The translations under genes were made by a program, and so were the position numbers. Under the pieces are notes generated by a model. The model did no database searches. It was not told where the DNA came from and saw only the letters and a program-made list of their open reading frames with translations. Source: S015-6 sp964384945 (GTDB taxonomy: Bacteria; Desulfobacterota; DSWW01). Taken from it: a stretch of DNA of 64,000 nt. This document shows, one piece after another, positions 60,502 through 64,000 of this stretch (its first letter is position 1; the number at the start of each line of letters is the position of its first letter). The stretch covers positions 1 through 64,000 of the forward strand of contig CAYLMK010000025.1 of assembly GCA_964384945.1 (NCBI GenBank), written 5' to 3'.

Positions 60502-62055
60502 ATGAAGAAGAAGGACATGCGCTCGGTGAGAAACCTCGTGGTGGTCCTCGGCGACCAGCTCAACCCGGACTCGGCGGCTTTTGACGGCTTCGACCCTTCG
60601 CGGGACGTTGTCTGGATGGCCGAGGTCGGGGAGGAGGCCACCCACGTCTGGTCGCACAAGGCCCGCATCGCCCTGTTCCTGAGCGCGATGCGCCACTTCC
60701 GGGACGCCTTGCGCAGGAAGGGGTTCACGGTTCAATACCGCACCCTGGACGATCCCGGCAACCGGGGGTCCCTTTCGGCGGAACTGGGAGCCTGCATGGC
60801 CGCAGCGAAGCCCGAACGCCTGGTCCTGGTCAACCCGGGGGAGTACCGCATAGCCGAGGCGATCCGGCGCGTGGCCGGGCAGGCAGGGACGGAGATCGAG
60901 GTGCGGCCGGACCGCCATTTCCTCACGAGCCGGCGGGCCTTTGCGGAACATGCGGCCGGCCGGAGACGGCTTCGCATGGAGTTCTTTTACCGGGACATGC
61001 GAAAGAGCACCGGCATCCTGATGAAGGCCGGCAAGCCGGCCGGTGGCCGGTGGAATTACGACAAAGGGAACCGGCGGAGCTTCGGCCCCTCGGGTCCCGG
61101 CAGGATCCCGGAACCTCTTACCTTCCCGCCGGATGCGCTCACCCAGGGGGTGCTCCGGCTCGTATCGAGCCGGTTCGCCGGGCACCCTGGGAGCCTGGAC
61201 CGATTCGACTGGCCGGTCACACAGGCCCAGGCGGAACGGGCGCTCGATGATTTCATCGAAAACCGGCTGGCCGGGTTCGGGCCCTACCAGGACGCCATGT
61301 GGTCCGGAGTGCCCTTCGGCTACCATTCCCGGCTCTCGTCCTCCCTGAACCTGAAGCTCCTGAGCCCCCGCCAGGTGCTGGCCCGGGCCGAAAAGGCCCA
61401 TGCGGAGCGAACGGCGCCGATCGGGTCCGTGGAGGGATTTGTCCGCCAGATCCTCGGGTGGCGCGAGTACGTACGCGGGGTCTACTGGCTCCACATGCCG
61501 GGTCTCGCGGAAAAGAACGAGCTCAGGGCATCCGCCCCCCTTCCCGGCTTCTACTGGACCGGCGAGACCGACATGAACTGCCTTCGCCAGGTCATCGGGC
61601 AGACCCTTGCCTTCGGGTACGCCCATCACATCCAGCGGCTGATGGTGACCGGCCTGTTCGCCCTGATGCTGGGCGTGACCCCCCGGGAGGTTCACGAATG
61701 GTACCTCGCCGTGTACGTGGACGCGGTCGAGTGGGTCGAGCTGCCCAACACGCTCTGCATGTCCCAGTTCGCCGACGGCGGCATCCTGGCCTCCAAGCCC
61801 TATGTCGCCACCGGCAAGTACATTCAGCGCATGAGCAACTACTGCGGCGGATGTCGGTACGACCCGGGCGAGCCGGCAGGGGACCGGGGGTGCCCGTTTA
61901 CGACTCTGTACTGGGACTTCCTGATCCGGCACAAGGCCCTGCTGGAAAGGATCCCCCGGATGGGGCTGCAGTTGCGCAATCTCGGGCGGATCCCCGAAGA
62001 GAGGAAGAAGCGGATCCGGCTGCGGGCCGACAGCGTCCGGAAGGGCCTCTCCTAG
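60502..62055 (+). CDS. Fe-S bacterial cryptochrome/photolyase (PhrB-like)
   Basis: A 517-residue protein of the prokaryotic (6-4) photolyase/FeS-BCP type: LVVVLGDQLNPDSAAFDGFD at the N-terminus, FAD-domain motifs such as GWREYVRGVYWLHMPG and FGYAHHIQRLMVTGLFALML, and four cysteines for a 4Fe-4S cluster in ETDMNCLRQ, SNYCGGCRYD and RGCPFTTLY. ATG 60502 follows GAGGAGGGG at good spacing. It repairs UV photoproducts, implying at least occasional light exposure for the host. Confidence 0.92.
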   Translation: MKKKDMRSVRNLVVVLGDQLNPDSAAFDGFDPSRDVVWMAEVGEEATHVWSHKARIALFLSAMRHFRDALRRKGFTVQYRTLDDPGNRGSLSAELGACMAAAKPERLVLVNPGEYRIAEAIRRVAGQAGTEIEVRPDRHFLTSRRAFAEHAAGRRRLRMEFFYRDMRKSTGILMKAGKPAGGRWNYDKGNRRSFGPSGPGRIPEPLTFPPDALTQGVLRLVSSRFAGHPGSLDRFDWPVTQAQAERALDDFIENRLAGFGPYQDAMWSGVPFGYHSRLSSSLNLKLLSPRQVLARAEKAHAERTAPIGSVEGFVRQILGWREYVRGVYWLHMPGLAEKNELRASAPLPGFYWTGETDMNCLRQVIGQTLAFGYAHHIQRLMVTGLFALMLGVTPREVHEWYLAVYVDAVEWVELPNTLCMSQFADGGILASKPYVATGKYIQRMSNYCGGCRYDPGEPAGDRGCPFTTLYWDFLIRHKALLERIPRMGLQLRNLGRIPEERKKRIRLRADSVRKGLS

Positions 62056-62171
62056 GAAACTTTTCCGCCGGCCCCGCATCTTTCCTAACGTCGAAACGGA
62101 AAAGGCGAAGGCCCAAAGGGATGGATCACGTATCCAAATGCGCCTGAAGCCGCCATGCAACGAACGGAAGG

Positions 62172-63143
62172 ATGGGGGAGGATTCGAGGCGGGTGGAAAA
62201 CAAGGTGAGGTTAGGCATCAGCAGTTGCCTGCTGGGGAACAAGGTCCGCTACGACGGCGGCCACAAGCTGGACCGGTACCTGGCGAACACCCTCGGCGAG
62301 TATGCCGAGTTCGTGCCGGTCTGCCCCGAGGTGGAGTGCGGGTTCCCGATCCCGCGGGAGTCCCTGAGGCTGGTGGGCGATGCGGACTCTCCCCGGCTCG
62401 TCACGACCCGGACAGGGCAGGATTTCACGGAGCGTATGACAACCTGGGCGAGCCGGCGGATCGTCGAACTCGCACGGGAGGGACTTTGCGGGTTCATCTT
62501 CAAGAGCGGATCCCCGAGCAGCGGCATGCAGGGCGTCAAGCTCTACGATCGAAAGGGGTATCCGTCCAACAGGGGCGTGGGCATCTTCGCCGCGGCCTTC
62601 ATGAAGCATTTCCCGCTCGTGCCGGTCGAGCAGGAAGACCACCTCCACGACCCCCGCGTTCGTGAGAACTTCATCGAACGGGTCTTCGCCTTTCAGCGCC
62701 TGCGCGGTCTTCTGGAGAACAGAAAATCCCTGGGCCGGCTCGTCGACTTCCACACGCGGCACAAACTCCAGATCCTCTCTCACAGCCCGAAGGATCACCA
62801 GGCCATGGGCCGGCTCGTGGCCCGGGGGGCGGAGATGCCCCCGGCGGAGCTTTACGATGCCTATCAGGGGCTCTTCGTCAATTCCCTCGCCCTCACGGCG
62901 ACCGTGAAAAAGCACACGAGCGTCCTGACGCACATGATGGGCTATTTCAAGAAAGAGCTCTCGAGCGACGAGAAACAGGAACTTCTGGAGATCATCGAGC
63001 GGTACCGCAAGGAGTACGTGCCTCTGGTCGTCCCGATCACCTTGATCAAACACTATGTTAGAAAATACGATCCGCCCTATCTGAAGGTGCAGCATTACCT
63101 GAACCCACACCCGGTGGAACTGCAGCTTCGGAACCATGTGTGA
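62172..63143 (+). CDS. DUF523/DUF1722 two-domain protein (YbgA-like)
   Basis: A 323-residue protein. Residues 10-160 form DUF523, with LGISSCLLGNKVRYDGGHK and FVPVCPEVECGFPIPRESL, whose conserved cysteines suggest a metal or Fe-S site. Residues 170-323 form DUF1722, with RRLVDFHTRHKLQILSHSPK-like FHTRHKLQILSHSPKDH and a C-terminal YLNPHPVELQLRNHV. Often found beside photolyase genes. The ATG at 62172 has a GGAAGG directly against it, whereas a GTG at 62193 follows GGAGG at 12 bases, so the start is uncertain by seven codons. Confidence 0.85.
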   Translation: MGEDSRRVENKVRLGISSCLLGNKVRYDGGHKLDRYLANTLGEYAEFVPVCPEVECGFPIPRESLRLVGDADSPRLVTTRTGQDFTERMTTWASRRIVELAREGLCGFIFKSGSPSSGMQGVKLYDRKGYPSNRGVGIFAAAFMKHFPLVPVEQEDHLHDPRVRENFIERVFAFQRLRGLLENRKSLGRLVDFHTRHKLQILSHSPKDHQAMGRLVARGAEMPPAELYDAYQGLFVNSLALTATVKKHTSVLTHMMGYFKKELSSDEKQELLEIIERYRKEYVPLVVPITLIKHYVRKYDPPYLKVQHYLNPHPVELQLRNHV

Positions 63144-63158
63144 GCCTGCGAGAAGATC

Positions 63159-64000
63159 ATGTTTCGATCTGAGATAATTACCCTGTTGGGCCGGTTCGGC
63201 CGGGCGAAATCCTGCGCCCGCGCGCTGATCGCAGGCCTTCTTCTGGCCGCGCAGCCCGCGGCCGCTCACGTCCCCCACCTCGAGGAGCAAGACTATTCCC
63301 CTGAATCCCCCTTCCTGATCGAGGAGCCCCTGGAGAAGTCCAGGGCCTTCTATTCCTGGCTCGAGACCGGGGAGGACATCGATGTATTCGCCTTCCAGGT
63401 CAACGAACCGGTCCGGCTCTTTGCGCAGGCCATCGTCCCGGTCTGCCAGGGCTACGAAGCGCTTCTGCCCTGGTTTGCCGTGGTCGGCCCCGGGCTGCCC
63501 TTGCCGGAGATCTCCCTGCCCTTTGACTTGCCCCCGGGATACGGGGCACGGGTCGTGCCGAACCTGGAACCCTGGACGCCCCGGCCCGCCTTCTTCGAGC
63601 CCTTCGGCGACAAGTGGTACTTCGACGGCCCGGTCTTCGACGAAACGGTTTCCACGCCGGGCACCTGGTATCTCTACTACTGGAATCCTCACGGAGTCGG
63701 CGGGGACTATGCGGCCATCGTAGGGCCGGCCGAGATCTGGGACCTCACCGACATCCTGCGGGCGGCCATCTACACGCCCATGATTCGCCGGGGGGAAGAG
63801 CTTCACACCGAGTGCCTCGGCTGCCCTGGGCTTGACGAAAGGGCGCTGGAAGACAGCGACGGGGACGGGATCCCGGACCCTTGTGACGAAAGAAGGTGCT
63901 TCATCGCCACGGCCGCGTTCGGAACGGACACGGACGGCAGGATCGACACCCTGCGCTCGTTCCGCGACCGCTACCTCCTCACAAACGGCCCGGGTCGCTC
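63159..64000 (+). CDS. Secreted protein with CFI-box C-terminal signal (partial)
   Basis: A frame of 280 residues from ATG 63159 that runs off the right edge of the window. Residues 1-36 form a signal peptide (ARALIAGLLLAAQPAAAHVP). A beta-rich middle with DGPVFDETVSTPGTWYLYYW follows, then a TSP3-like DSDGDGIPDPCDE and the segment RRCFIATAAFGTDTDGRIDT with LRSFRDRYLLTN, which matches the CFI-box-type sorting domain near the end of exported proteins. The remainder and any membrane helix lie outside the window. A second exported protein, 8396-9886, shares the TSP3-plus-tail design. Confidence 0.7.
   Translation, partial: MFRSEIITLLGRFGRAKSCARALIAGLLLAAQPAAAHVPHLEEQDYSPESPFLIEEPLEKSRAFYSWLETGEDIDVFAFQVNEPVRLFAQAIVPVCQGYEALLPWFAVVGPGLPLPEISLPFDLPPGYGARVVPNLEPWTPRPAFFEPFGDKWYFDGPVFDETVSTPGTWYLYYWNPHGVGGDYAAIVGPAEIWDLTDILRAAIYTPMIRRGEELHTECLGCPGLDERALEDSDGDGIPDPCDERRCFIATAAFGTDTDGRIDTLRSFRDRYLLTNGPGR

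Overview
The window is GC-rich, densely coded bacterial chromosome. Several features suggest an anaerobic or facultative deltaproteobacterial (Desulfobacterota-like) organism: paired DUF35/thiolase genes, a BKACE enzyme, a cysteine-rich 4Fe-4S protein, orphan PAS histidine kinases and C-terminal sorting signals on secreted proteins. This assignment is inference; there is no rRNA or tRNA gene in the window to anchor it.

Layout. 1-4030 is a mosaic of mobile-element scrap: the two ends of an IS91-like transposase gene, the 3' part of an IS21-like element with an intact istB, truncated chromosomal genes, and copies of a 45-62 bp terminal repeat. Inside it sits an apparently intact HTH-nucleotidyltransferase/HEPN toxin-antitoxin pair with its own promoter and operator. 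4160-10000 holds a secreted protein, a small ATP-grasp/papain-like peptidase pair divergent from an MFS transporter, and a secreted propeller-like protein. 10700-16230 is envelope or glycan chemistry: an ArnA-like dehydrogenase coupled to a GT2, then a minus-strand operon of an ATP-grasp/methyltransferase fusion, a YdjC/HpnK deacetylase and a GT4. 16366-19857 has a metal-type alcohol dehydrogenase, a pentapeptide-repeat protein and an Fe-S protein.

19904-30222 is one long minus-strand surface-glycan operon: a third ATP-grasp enzyme, a membrane protein, WbqC-like, BKACE, GT2, NeuD-like acyltransferase, membrane protein, DegT aminotransferase and flippase-like protein. Next come a CPA2 antiporter fused to USP and EIIA-like modules, and two DUF35/thiolase pairs (32744-36122). 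36288-48020 holds an outer-membrane protein, two close paralogous PAS histidine kinases, a primase-helicase fusion with an altered Walker A, a HEAT-LysM lipoprotein, a dicarboxylate symporter and a HAMP protein.

48222-55979 is a tightly coupled polyphosphate operon: two-domain PPK2, PPK1, CHAD, a metallophosphatase-HD fusion and Ppx/GppA. 56037-56081 is a solo copy of the terminal repeat seen at the left end, about 52 kb away and inverted. 56120-59808 encodes an asymmetric heterodimeric ABC exporter, followed by an internally deleted hydrolase pseudogene, an Fe-S photolyase, a DUF523/DUF1722 protein and a secreted protein that runs off the right edge.

The best candidates for little-described biology are the ATP-grasp/methyltransferase-deacetylase-glycosyltransferase operon, the ATP-grasp/peptidase/MFS cluster, the metallophosphatase-HD fusion in the polyphosphate operon, and the primase-helicase with a Lys-to-Arg P-loop.
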